This document shows, piece by piece, positions 36,279 through 44,560 of a DNA stretch of 64,000 nt. The notes beneath the pieces are model-generated. The model saw nothing but the letters and a program-made list of their open reading frames with translations, had not been told where the DNA came from and searched no databases. The position numbers and the translations under genes are program-made. The stretch is from Emticicia aquatilis (GTDB lineage Bacteria; Bacteroidota; Bacteroidia; Cytophagales; Spirosomataceae): positions 116,205-180,204 of the forward strand of contig NZ_BMKK01000013.1 in the NCBI RefSeq assembly GCF_014644295.1. Direction: 5' to 3'. Every line of letters starts with the position of its first letter. Position 1 is the stretch's first letter.

Positions 36279-37187
36279 ATGCCAATCAGAATTATACAAA
36301 TACTGAAGTCTGTAAATAGTATCTTACTGATAATCAGTTGTTTGTTGGTTATAGAAAATAGCTATGCTCAAAAGCCTATCGGCAGGTTTCAAACCGATAG
36401 CATCGAACTCGGCCGCCCGATTGACTATACACTCAGCTATCATCATAGCCCGTCGGCGGAGGTTTTTTTTCCTGACACAACTTATAATTTTTATCCGTTT
36501 GAGATAATCCGCCGAAATATTTTTCCGACATCAACCACCAATGGGGTCAGTACTGATAGCGTGGTTTATACGCTCGTGACTTTCGATATAAGGAAAACCC
36601 AAAAACTGGAGCTTCCGATTTATCTACTCTCAAAACGTGACTGCACGGCGGTTTACTCGTTGGCCGATTCTGTTTTTTTGAAAGAAATGATAAAAACCAG
36701 TGTCGATTCTCTACAGTTAAAGACCGATACTAAACTTTTACCGCTATCTCAGCAAGTAAATTACCCGAAGATTCTAACCTATATTTTGGGACTTTTGGGC
36801 ATTGCACTTATCATTTATGCGTTTTTTGGTCGTTTTATTCGCAAACAATATACTTTGTTTTTGTTTGGTCGTCGGCATAAGGATTTTCAGACCAATTATA
36901 AAAAATTTACACGTTCAACTTTAGATGATGTGACCATCGGTAAAGCATTGGTTTTATGGAAAAAGCATTTAGAATGGCTCGAAAAACGCCCTTATACTTC
37001 CTACACAACGAAGGAGATTATTTCGAGGCTACCCAGCGAACGTTTGGAAGAAGCCCTCAGAGAAGTTGATAGTGCCATTTATGGTGGAATTTTGTCAACC
37101 CAAATGCCATTGGCCATGAATGTTTTGCTTGATAAAGCTACTGAACTATACAAAAATCGTCGAGAAGAGTTAGCCGCCAGCCTGTAA
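36279..37187 (+). CDS. Secreted N-domain, single-pass membrane protein linked to DUF58
   Basis: A 302-residue protein with an N-terminal signal peptide (ending YAQ), an extracytoplasmic beta-rich domain of about 140 residues, one transmembrane helix (ILTYILGLLGIALIIYAFFG, about 164-183) and a cytoplasmic helical domain containing VLWKKHLEWLEKRPYTSYTTKEI. This layout resembles the protein that follows DUF58 genes in bat operons (BatD/DUF4381-like). It lies 37 nt after the DUF58 gene and is probably co-transcribed. Confidence 0.7.
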   Translation: MPIRIIQILKSVNSILLIISCLLVIENSYAQKPIGRFQTDSIELGRPIDYTLSYHHSPSAEVFFPDTTYNFYPFEIIRRNIFPTSTTNGVSTDSVVYTLVTFDIRKTQKLELPIYLLSKRDCTAVYSLADSVFLKEMIKTSVDSLQLKTDTKLLPLSQQVNYPKILTYILGLLGIALIIYAFFGRFIRKQYTLFLFGRRHKDFQTNYKKFTRSTLDDVTIGKALVLWKKHLEWLEKRPYTSYTTKEIISRLPSERLEEALREVDSAIYGGILSTQMPLAMNVLLDKATELYKNRREELAASL

Positions 37188-37255
37188 TGGTAGGATAAGT
37201 TTCTAACTTGTCAGTTGATGAGGAAAATTAAAAACTAAAATTTACTTCTATTTTG

Positions 37256-37681
37256 ATGAATCAGCCAATCGAAATCATATTATCTGATAAAACCCTCAAC
37301 GAACAAGCCTGTTTGGATTTTGTAAAAACTGATGACTCGGGTGGAATCGTAACATTTGTCGGAACGGTCAGAAATCAAACCAAAGGAAAGCGTGTACTGA
37401 GACTTGATTTTGAAGCTTATGAGCCAATGGCAGTTTCGGAGATGAAAAAAATTGCCGAGCAAGCCGTTGAAAAGTTTTCGTTGAAAAAAATAGCTATTTA
37501 TCATCGAGTTGGAAGCCTCGAAATTGGCGAAGTCCCTGTCGTAATTGCAGCTTCGGCGGCACACCGTGGAGCGGCTTTTGATGCGTGTGAGTATGCCATT
37601 GACACGCTCAAAGAAACCGTACCGATTTGGAAAAAAGAGATTTTTGAAGATGGAGAAGTATGGGTTTCGGCTACGCCTTAA
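37256..37681 (+). CDS. moaE: Molybdopterin synthase catalytic subunit MoaE
   Basis: The ATG at 37256 is preferred over the adjoining TTG at 37253, giving 141 residues. Motifs are GGIVTFVGTVRN, LDFEAYEPMA, YHRVGSLEIGEVPVVIA, AHRGAAFDACEYAID and the active-site lysines in PIWKKEIFEDG. It transfers sulfur from MoaD to precursor Z. Its 3' end overlaps the 3' end of the convergent mobA gene by 11 nt. No moaD is seen nearby. Confidence 0.95.
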   Translation: MNQPIEIILSDKTLNEQACLDFVKTDDSGGIVTFVGTVRNQTKGKRVLRLDFEAYEPMAVSEMKKIAEQAVEKFSLKKIAIYHRVGSLEIGEVPVVIAASAAHRGAAFDACEYAIDTLKETVPIWKKEIFEDGEVWVSATP

Positions 37682-38222
37682 ATTTTATTCGCTCAAACTC
37701 TTCCTTGGTATTTACATTTTTCAGGAAATCAAGACTACTCATCCTAATAACTTCGGTAGCATTATTTTGTAGAAAAACCTTAGGGCTTTTGTTTCCTTCT
37801 TCAACGTATTTTGTCAGAAGTTGAAATGCTTGAGGCTCGTAAATCGTAAAAAATGGGTCGGGGGCATTGGTTTCTGGATTCAGAAATGCCGTTGCTACTT
37901 TCTCTTTAATTCGGTGATTTATTAAAGTCTGAAAGCTGTTTTCATCAATCAAAGGCATATCGCAGGCAACGACCAACCAAGCACTATTTGGGTTGAAATC
38001 AAAGGCCGATAAGATTCCTCCCATCGGTCCGAGTGTGTAAGTATCAATAATGCTTTGCTCGGAAAATTGTTGTTCGGCTCGGCACGAAAAATAGACTTCT
38101 GAGCAGTATTTTTTAGCTAAATCGAACAGATATTCTCGTTGAGGTTTACCGTGATAATTGAGTAAACTTTTATCAGTTCCCATCCGAGAGCTTTTGCCAC
38201 CGATTAGGATAAGAGCATTCAA
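37671..38222 (-). CDS. mobA: Molybdenum cofactor guanylyltransferase MobA
   Basis: A 183-residue nucleotidyltransferase with the GTP-binding N-terminus LIGGKSSRMGTDKSLL and ACDMPLID for the metal-binding Asp. It attaches GMP to molybdopterin, the form used by DMSO-reductase-type enzymes such as the oxidoreductase at 4954-7059. It overlaps moaC by 4 nt (38219-38222, ATGA) and is translationally coupled to it. Confidence 0.93.
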   Translation of the reverse strand: MNALILIGGKSSRMGTDKSLLNYHGKPQREYLFDLAKKYCSEVYFSCRAEQQFSEQSIIDTYTLGPMGGILSAFDFNPNSAWLVVACDMPLIDENSFQTLINHRIKEKVATAFLNPETNAPDPFFTIYEPQAFQLLTKYVEEGNKSPKVFLQNNATEVIRMSSLDFLKNVNTKEEFERIKFKA

Positions 38223-38701
38223 TTTTCTTCTAATTTAAAGTCTTTTTTACCACCAGTTTTTTCAATCAAACGGGTTTCTTTGATTACAATATTGTGCGAA
38301 AAAGCCTTACACATATCATAAATTGTCAATGCCGCTACACTTGCACCAGTTAAAGCTTCCATTTCGATGCCAGTTTTGCCAGTGAGCGAAGCCGTACATT
38401 CGACGATAACTTCTCGTTTATCATTCAAAAAAATGTTGATTTGGCAATTTTCAAGTCCGAGCGGGTGGCAGAGCGGAATCAAATCTCCAGTTTTTTTGGC
38501 GGCCATTACGCCTGCAATGATAGCGGTCTGAAAAACAGGCCCTTTTTTAGTATGGATTTCTTCGTTAGTTAGTCTCTCCAAAATAGCATCATCTAAAATT
38601 ACGATGCTCCGAGCTTTTGCGGTGCGTCGAGTAATGGCTTTTTCGCCTACATCAACCATCGAAGGGTTGCCAGCGGCATCTATGTGCGTAAAATTTGTCA
38701 T
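38219..38701 (-). CDS. moaC: Cyclic pyranopterin monophosphate synthase MoaC
   Basis: Start set at 38701 (MTNFTHIDAAGNPSMVDVG); an ATG six codons upstream lies inside a hairpin repeat. The 160-residue protein has LIPLCHPLGLENCQ, GKTGIEMEALTGASVAALTIYDMCKA and the other MoaC motifs. It acts with MoaA in the first step of molybdopterin synthesis. The start codon is the last triplet of a 47-nt repeat whose hairpin would occupy the leader. Confidence 0.95.
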   Translation of the reverse strand: MTNFTHIDAAGNPSMVDVGEKAITRRTAKARSIVILDDAILERLTNEEIHTKKGPVFQTAIIAGVMAAKKTGDLIPLCHPLGLENCQINIFLNDKREVIVECTASLTGKTGIEMEALTGASVAALTIYDMCKAFSHNIVIKETRLIEKTGGKKDFKLEEN

Positions 38702-38745
38702 TTCTGTGGTGCGAATCATGCGATGACCGCATCCTATTCGCTTTT
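38699..38745. repeat. REP-like hairpin with GTGG foot at moaC start
   Basis: GTGG at 38706-38709 is followed by a stem of 6 bp (711-716 with 736-741) and an inner stem of 5 bp (718-722 with 728-732) around a 5-nt loop, then a CTTTT tail. The 47 nt from 38699 are identical to 39491-39537, including the start codon triplet. Confidence 0.8.
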
Positions 38746-38776
38746 AAATATTGAGTTTGTTATATTTTGTAAAAAA

Positions 38777-39493
38777 CTACCCTAATTCTACTAATTCTTT
38801 CTCAGCCCAATTAAGGTTTTCGGGTAAATCAATATCTGAAAATTCAATATGGACAACCCTTCTTCTTTTATTATTAGTGGTTCTGCTTGAGCTATGCAGT
38901 AAAAGTGGTTTCATTAGCATAACACCTCCCTGTTCCACATTACATACGGTTTCGTTTTCTTCATCCCAATTGATATTTTCCGGTCGATAAAACCCTTTTC
39001 TATGTGATGCGGGAATTACCTTCAACGCTCCGTTGTTTTCATCGGTTTTATCTAAATGTATGCGTATTGTAAAGATATTTTGTAGAATATCAAGAGGTGG
39101 TTGAACTGCGGATTGATTATGTTTAGTTGTCCAAGAAGTAAAATTTTTGATTTCTTGTTTTTTATCTACCGAAATTGTTAAATCTTGATGATACGAAACG
39201 AACCAATTTGAGGTCTCGGGTTTATCGAAATAGATAGATTTTATCACAAAGTACTCATTTCCTCCAAATTCTTTAATAGTAGCTTTCAATTTTTCATTAA
39301 AAATCAAATCTTTTATTTCGGGAAGTTCTTTAATAAATTGTCGGATAGCAAATACATCGGCAGACTTTCTGAAAGTAGGTTTATCAGATTCTACGGACTC
39401 TATCAAGGCCAAAATTTGATTAATTTCTTCTTTTGTGTAAATGTTTTCTAATGTAATGAAACCATTTTGTTGAAATTCAGTCACTTTATTCAT
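38777..39493 (-). CDS. Phytanoyl-CoA dioxygenase (PhyH)-family protein
   Basis: Start set at 39493 (MNKVTEFQQNGFITLENIYT); the longer frame to 39610 runs back through a repeat and the end of recQ. The 238-residue protein fits Fe(II)/2-oxoglutarate dioxygenases: metal ligands His and Asp in SYHQDLTI and the distal His with the oxoglutarate Arg in LLLHSSSRTTNNKRR. The substrate is unknown. The start codon again is the end of the 47-nt repeat shared with moaC. Confidence 0.88.
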   Translation of the reverse strand: MNKVTEFQQNGFITLENIYTKEEINQILALIESVESDKPTFRKSADVFAIRQFIKELPEIKDLIFNEKLKATIKEFGGNEYFVIKSIYFDKPETSNWFVSYHQDLTISVDKKQEIKNFTSWTTKHNQSAVQPPLDILQNIFTIRIHLDKTDENNGALKVIPASHRKGFYRPENINWDEENETVCNVEQGGVMLMKPLLLHSSSRTTNNKRRRVVHIEFSDIDLPENLNWAEKELVELG

Positions 39494-39597
39494 TTCTGTG
39501 GTGCGAATCATGCGATGACCGCATCCTATTCGCTTTTGTTTTAAATTTTGTTTTATAAAGGCGAACTTGAAGCGGTCATCGCATGATTCGCTCCACA
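39491..39597. repeat. REP-like inverted hairpin pair between phyH and recQ
   Basis: The plus copy (39498-39537, GTGG at 39498-39501) and a minus copy (39557-39596, GTGG at 39593-39596) face tail to tail with 19 nt between. The minus copy keeps the gcgaa/ttcgc outer stem (561-565 with 587-591) and gcg/cgc inner stem with the same 5-nt loop (gtcat). It runs into recQ: the recQ stop codon (39576-39578) is in its loop. Confidence 0.8.
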
Positions 39598-41486
39598 ATT
39601 CCCAATTCACTAAATTTTATTTCTTCGTTTTCTATCATCTTTCTAATTACTTCCTTTACAAAGTCTTTATTATTAAAAAACTGATAATCAACTATTTGAT
39701 TGGCAGGTGCTGGAATTATCTCTAAGATTTTTTGTCTATACTTTGTATAAATCTCTATCGGAATCGGTTCATCTCGCTTTTTTTGTTTCAAGCAATTATC
39801 GCAAATTCCGCAGGTGATGTTCGTAAACTCATTGAAATATTCCTGCAAAAACTGCTGACGACATCGGCGACTTTCATCGGCAAATTGCACAACGGCTGCT
39901 ACTTTTTCTAATGCTTTTTTCTTGCGTCGTTGCATTTCTACAACGTTGATTGTCAGATATTTAACGTCTTGACGAGCCGTAAGAAATGTCAGTTGTGGAA
40001 TACTTTTTTGTTTTTGGTAAGTCAAGATTCCCACTTGTTGGAGGTAATCAAGCATTTTCTCGATTTCGCCCGCACTGCCAAAGAAATATTTACCAATCGT
40101 AGCTTCCGAAATACTGACGTAGCTCGTAAATAAATCACCGCCGTAAATTCGGAGTAGAGTCTTAATAAACTTATCGTAACTCGGTGTTTTTATCTGAAAC
40201 TTATATAATTCGTGATTATCGACTTTAAAGGAAATCTTCGACGGACTGTAATACGCATCGCTTAGCTGAATCAGACCTTCGTCTTCGAGTACTTTCAGTT
40301 CGTTGTGCGTATCGTGAGCTGTGAGGCCAAAATTGTTGATAAACTCTTGAAAATCAAAGTCGTAACTCTCAAAATTCTCTCCGCCAACTGCCAAGTTTTT
40401 ATAATTGGCGAGTGCTTGATAAACCCTTTTGAGGTTTTCGATGGGTGGATATTTCTGCTCGGTTTGCTTAAAAATATCTTCCAAATCACCTTTCGTGTAA
40501 AGTAAAACTGCGTATGCTTTCTTGCCATCTCGCCCCGCACGGCCAGCTTCTTGATAATAGGCTTCGAGGGTTTCGGGTAAATCAAGATGCACCACTACTC
40601 TTACATCGGGCTTGTCGATACCCATTCCGAAAGCATTGGTAGCCACAATTACCCGAATTTGATTATTTATCCATGCTTCTTGTTTCTTGAATCTTTCGGG
40701 AGTTGACAAACCAGCATGATAAAAATCCGAACTAATTCGGCTACGATTCAACCAATCCGAAATTTCTTTCGTGCGTCGGCGACTACGCACATACACAATG
40801 GCAGTTCCTTGTACTTTTTGTAGAATATCAAACAGTTTTTTCTCCTTACTTTCTTCACAAAATATCGAATACGAAATATTGGGCCGTGCAAAACTCTGCT
40901 GAAAAATCTGTACGTTTTTGAGTTCGAGTTTGTCGATAATATCTTGTTGGGCTTCTTTGGTGGCAGTTGCCGTAAGTGCAATCGTAGGAGCATTACCCGT
41001 AAATTTTCTAAATTCGGGAATTTTCAGATAAGGCGGACGAAAATCATAACCCCATTGCGAAATACAGTGAGCTTCGTCAATTACAAGCAAGCAAACCTTC
41101 ATCATTTTGGTGCGTACTTGCATGATTTCAGTCAGCAGGCGTTCGGGCGAAACGTAGAGAAACTTAAAATCTCCGTAAACAAAATTATCAAGCGTGTAAT
41201 CAATTTCGTTGCGGTGCATTCCCGAATAAATGGCTGCGGCTTTTATTCCTCGGCGTTTGAGTTGCTCAACTTGGTCTTTCATCAGAGCCACCAGAGGCGT
41301 AATGACGATGCAAACGCCCTCCATGGCCATGGCTGGCACTTGAAAACAAATAGATTTTCCTCCACCAGTTGGCATTAAGGCAAGCGTATCTTTTTGTGCC
41401 AAAACTGAGTTGATTATATCTTCTTGTAATGGTCGAAAAGCATCATATTGCCAAAATTCTTTTAATATTTCTAATGGGGTCTGCAT
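39576..41486 (-). CDS. recQ: ATP-dependent DNA helicase RecQ
   Basis: A 636-residue RecQ with Walker A MPTGGGKS, DEAHC box, TATAT (motif III), FGMGIDKPDVR and QEAGRAGRDG, then the RecQ-Ct zinc-binding cysteines (CRRCRQ region and CGICDNC) and a winged helix. No HRDC domain follows; the C-terminus is short. The final codons (GIVERIMR then stop) lie inside an inserted REP-like element, so the native C-terminus was probably altered. It unwinds DNA 3' to 5' in recombination repair. Confidence 0.95.
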   Translation of the reverse strand: MQTPLEILKEFWQYDAFRPLQEDIINSVLAQKDTLALMPTGGGKSICFQVPAMAMEGVCIVITPLVALMKDQVEQLKRRGIKAAAIYSGMHRNEIDYTLDNFVYGDFKFLYVSPERLLTEIMQVRTKMMKVCLLVIDEAHCISQWGYDFRPPYLKIPEFRKFTGNAPTIALTATATKEAQQDIIDKLELKNVQIFQQSFARPNISYSIFCEESKEKKLFDILQKVQGTAIVYVRSRRRTKEISDWLNRSRISSDFYHAGLSTPERFKKQEAWINNQIRVIVATNAFGMGIDKPDVRVVVHLDLPETLEAYYQEAGRAGRDGKKAYAVLLYTKGDLEDIFKQTEQKYPPIENLKRVYQALANYKNLAVGGENFESYDFDFQEFINNFGLTAHDTHNELKVLEDEGLIQLSDAYYSPSKISFKVDNHELYKFQIKTPSYDKFIKTLLRIYGGDLFTSYVSISEATIGKYFFGSAGEIEKMLDYLQQVGILTYQKQKSIPQLTFLTARQDVKYLTINVVEMQRRKKKALEKVAAVVQFADESRRCRQQFLQEYFNEFTNITCGICDNCLKQKKRDEPIPIEIYTKYRQKILEIIPAPANQIVDYQFFNNKDFVKEVIRKMIENEEIKFSELGIVERIMR

Positions 41487-41744
41487 CGCAAAGAATAAAA
41501 ACTTCGTCTTTAGCTACAAAGATAGGAGCGTGAATCGGAGAAATGGATAAGTGTCAATAATTTTGTTTGATTCATTGGGCTACAAAAACATTGGTTTTAT
41601 CTTTATTTACAGATATTCATTCAACAAAAGTATTAGTTTTTTCGTTAGATTTGATAACTTGTGAAATAATTGATGAGCAACCCTATTGCCACAAATTACG
41701 TATATTTTTTAAATCCTGACAAACAGACGATTAATTTAAGAATT

Positions 41745-44456
41745 ATGAGAAAAATTTACCTTTCTGGCCTATTACTTCTGGTGGTAATGTCAGTTTTTGC
41801 CCAAAAAATGGCCAAACCACGCCATGAAGACATAACCCCATCGAACCCCGATAAAATTGAATTTATGAAGGGAAAGATGATTGTGTGTCCGGGAAACTTT
41901 GAAGATGCCAATACTTATGTGCCTATGGCGAAAGAAGTAGAAGAAGCTCTGAAAGGCCAGAAAGCCCGTGGTACGGCAGCTAAAGCAACTTTTATTGTTA
42001 CGTACAATGGTTTTTCTCCTGCGGCACAAAAATCATTTCAAGCAGCTGTTGATATTTGGGCAAACTTAATTAGCTCGCCAGTGCCAATTCGTATTACTGC
42101 CACTTGGCGTGCCATTGATAGCGGTAATAGTGGAAATACAATCTTAGGTCAAGCCTCACCCGCTGACTTTACTCGTAATTTTCCTGGGCAAATCAAAGCA
42201 GGTACTTGGTATCCAATGGCTTTGGCTGAGAAATTGGCGGGCCAAGAACTAAATTCGGTTAACGACCCCGATATTACGGCTGAGTTTAATAGTTCAGCAC
42301 CGTGGTATTTAGGTGTAGCTGCTCCAGGTGCCAATCAATTTGATTTTACGTCCGTTGTTTTGCACGAATTATGTCATGGATTGGGTTTTACTTCTTCGCT
42401 TCGTGTACCTGTTAGTTCGACAGGCGTAGTAGGGAATACAGGTTCGTGGGGTTTTGGTACAAGTTCTCCGTTTGCTTATGACCACTTTGTTGAGAATGGA
42501 AGTACACAACAATTGATTAGTACAGCCAATTTTGCAAACCCATCGGTTCAGTTAAAAGACCAAATGGTTAGTGACAACTTATTTTTCAATAGTCCTACTG
42601 CAACAGCAGCAAATAAAGATGTAAAAGCTAAAATTTATGCTCCTAATAATTATCAAGGAGGCTCAAGTATTTCGCACGTAAACGATGCAACTTATCCTTC
42701 TGGAAACGAAAATTCATTGATGACATCGGCGGCGAGTTTGCGTGAAGTAATCAGAGACCCCGGCCCAATCGTGAAAGGTATTTTTGCCGATATGGGTTGG
42801 AAAAGTACATCATTGATACACACAAGAGTAAAAAATATCGAAAACTCGGTTAGTAAAGTAACCATCAAGGCTACCATTACGAGCGATACGACATTGGTAG
42901 CAGGAAGTGCAAAGGTGTTTTATACCGAAAATGATACCCTTATGACCAATGCTAAGCCTATCAATATGGTTCGAGTTGGTACAACAAACGAATATACTGC
43001 TGATATTCCAGTTACGAAGGCTGCTGCCATCATTCGTTATTATTTGACGGTTGATGATAATTTTAAACGTAAGAATACATCTCCGGCTGAGGCCCCAACT
43101 AAAGGGTACTACGGCTTCAGTGTAGGTACAGCCGATACTTCACCCCCTTTCGTAACAACAAACCCACCAACGGTAGTACCAACAACGGGTCTTCCAGATA
43201 TTTTTGCTAACATCGAAGATAACTTTGAGCATGGTATTGATACGGTTTATGTCGAATATAAGCTTAATGGTGTTGACCAAAAACCTTTTGGTATAAAAAA
43301 ATACAACGCTGCTACTGATGATAAATCTTATTCACAAGGCCGTAATGATGTATTTGCTTATTTAGCCAAAACACCTTTTGGTACACTAAAACAAAATGAC
43401 CGTGTGCTTTATAGGATTGTAGCGATTGATAAGTCAAAAAATAAAAATAAGACTATCTTACCTGCATATTTGAATACGCCAGGAACAAACGTAACACCAA
43501 CGCCTGATTACTTTGAGTTTATAGTGAGTGATTTAAAAACCCAAACGCCAGTTCGAGTTTATACAAACAACTTCGATGCAGCCAGTGATGATTTTGCTGC
43601 AATAGGTGGATGGGGAGTTGCCACACCAACTGGCTTTACAAATGGTGCTTTACACTCGGCTCACCCATACAAAAACGGTGGAAACGAAGATTTACAATCA
43701 AATACGATTGCATTGTTGCGTTATCCTATCGAAGTAAAACAAGATTTAGACTCGGCAACAATTACTTTTGATGAAGTAGCTTTGGTAGAGCCAGGCGAAA
43801 CTGGCTCAGTATTTGGCGACTCGGATTTTTATGATTATGTTGTTGTTGAAGGCTCTTATGATGGTGGTCTTTCTTGGATTCCTTTTGAAGATGGTTATGA
43901 TGCTTCGAGAGATGCCAACTGGACAAAAGCATTCAATAGTAGTGGAGCAAATGGTACATTCATTGGTTCTGATGGAAAATCATATCAAACTTCAGATTCA
44001 AAAGGCACAGCTACTTCGGCTTTGTATAAGAGTCATACAATCAAGATGTTATCAAGTGGAGATTTTCTTGGCGGTGATGTAATTTTGATTCGTTTCAGAT
44101 TATTTGCCGATGAACTTACTTACGGCTGGGGTTGGGTAATTGATAACCTAAAAGTACAAGTGCCGCCGCCACCACCAATTTTGGCTACTGAACAAACATC
44201 TGAGAGAGTATTGACGCTTTCGCCAAATCCAAGTCCAGACGAGATTTTGATTTCGACAAGTTTACAAAAACCAGGGCCAGTAAAAATGGAAGTTATTAGC
44301 TCTAAAGGCGTAAAAGTAATGGACAGAGAGTTTTTGGCAGATGTAAGTACTTTCAACCAAAAAATTGATTTAAGAGACCTTACTACGGGTACGTACATAG
44401 TAAGACTACATACCGAAAGCGGAATCGTTGTGAAACGTTTTGTGGTGAATAAATAA
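41745..44456 (+). CDS. Secreted zinc metalloprotease with type IX secretion tail
   Basis: Start chosen at 41745 (MRKIYLSGLLLLVVMSVFAQ), the beginning of a clean signal peptide; the longer frame adds 25 unrelated residues. The 903-residue protein has a zinc-protease motif HELCHGLGF (207-215), a long beta-rich middle with a jelly-roll-like segment (about 620-800), and a C-terminal sorting domain of about 75 residues beginning LSPNPSPDEILIS and ending TGTYIVRLHTESGIVVKRF, as in T9SS type A tails. It is expected to cross the outer membrane through the T9SS and act outside the cell on protein. Confidence 0.88.
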   Translation: MRKIYLSGLLLLVVMSVFAQKMAKPRHEDITPSNPDKIEFMKGKMIVCPGNFEDANTYVPMAKEVEEALKGQKARGTAAKATFIVTYNGFSPAAQKSFQAAVDIWANLISSPVPIRITATWRAIDSGNSGNTILGQASPADFTRNFPGQIKAGTWYPMALAEKLAGQELNSVNDPDITAEFNSSAPWYLGVAAPGANQFDFTSVVLHELCHGLGFTSSLRVPVSSTGVVGNTGSWGFGTSSPFAYDHFVENGSTQQLISTANFANPSVQLKDQMVSDNLFFNSPTATAANKDVKAKIYAPNNYQGGSSISHVNDATYPSGNENSLMTSAASLREVIRDPGPIVKGIFADMGWKSTSLIHTRVKNIENSVSKVTIKATITSDTTLVAGSAKVFYTENDTLMTNAKPINMVRVGTTNEYTADIPVTKAAAIIRYYLTVDDNFKRKNTSPAEAPTKGYYGFSVGTADTSPPFVTTNPPTVVPTTGLPDIFANIEDNFEHGIDTVYVEYKLNGVDQKPFGIKKYNAATDDKSYSQGRNDVFAYLAKTPFGTLKQNDRVLYRIVAIDKSKNKNKTILPAYLNTPGTNVTPTPDYFEFIVSDLKTQTPVRVYTNNFDAASDDFAAIGGWGVATPTGFTNGALHSAHPYKNGGNEDLQSNTIALLRYPIEVKQDLDSATITFDEVALVEPGETGSVFGDSDFYDYVVVEGSYDGGLSWIPFEDGYDASRDANWTKAFNSSGANGTFIGSDGKSYQTSDSKGTATSALYKSHTIKMLSSGDFLGGDVILIRFRLFADELTYGWGWVIDNLKVQVPPPPPILATEQTSERVLTLSPNPSPDEILISTSLQKPGPVKMEVISSKGVKVMDREFLADVSTFNQKIDLRDLTTGTYIVRLHTESGIVVKRFVVNK

Positions 44457-44473
44457 TAAAACCAATATATTTT

Positions 44474-44514
44474 AACCGTAGAAGTTCTAAATTTGAGCTT
44501 CTACGGTTTTTGTT
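44474..44514 (+). terminator. Terminator of the metalloprotease gene
   Basis: An 11-bp stem (44474-44484 with 44498-44508), 13-nt loop and T-rich tail, 18 nt after the stop codon. Confidence 0.82.
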
Positions 44515-44560
44515 TTTATAATTTTCTGTAAATTGTGGCATACAAATCAAAGTAAAAATT

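Noticed and set aside
38701..38719. moaC start six codons upstream (MIRTTEM)
   Set aside because: Those codons are part of the 47-nt repeat also found before the PhyH gene, so they are not native moaC sequence.
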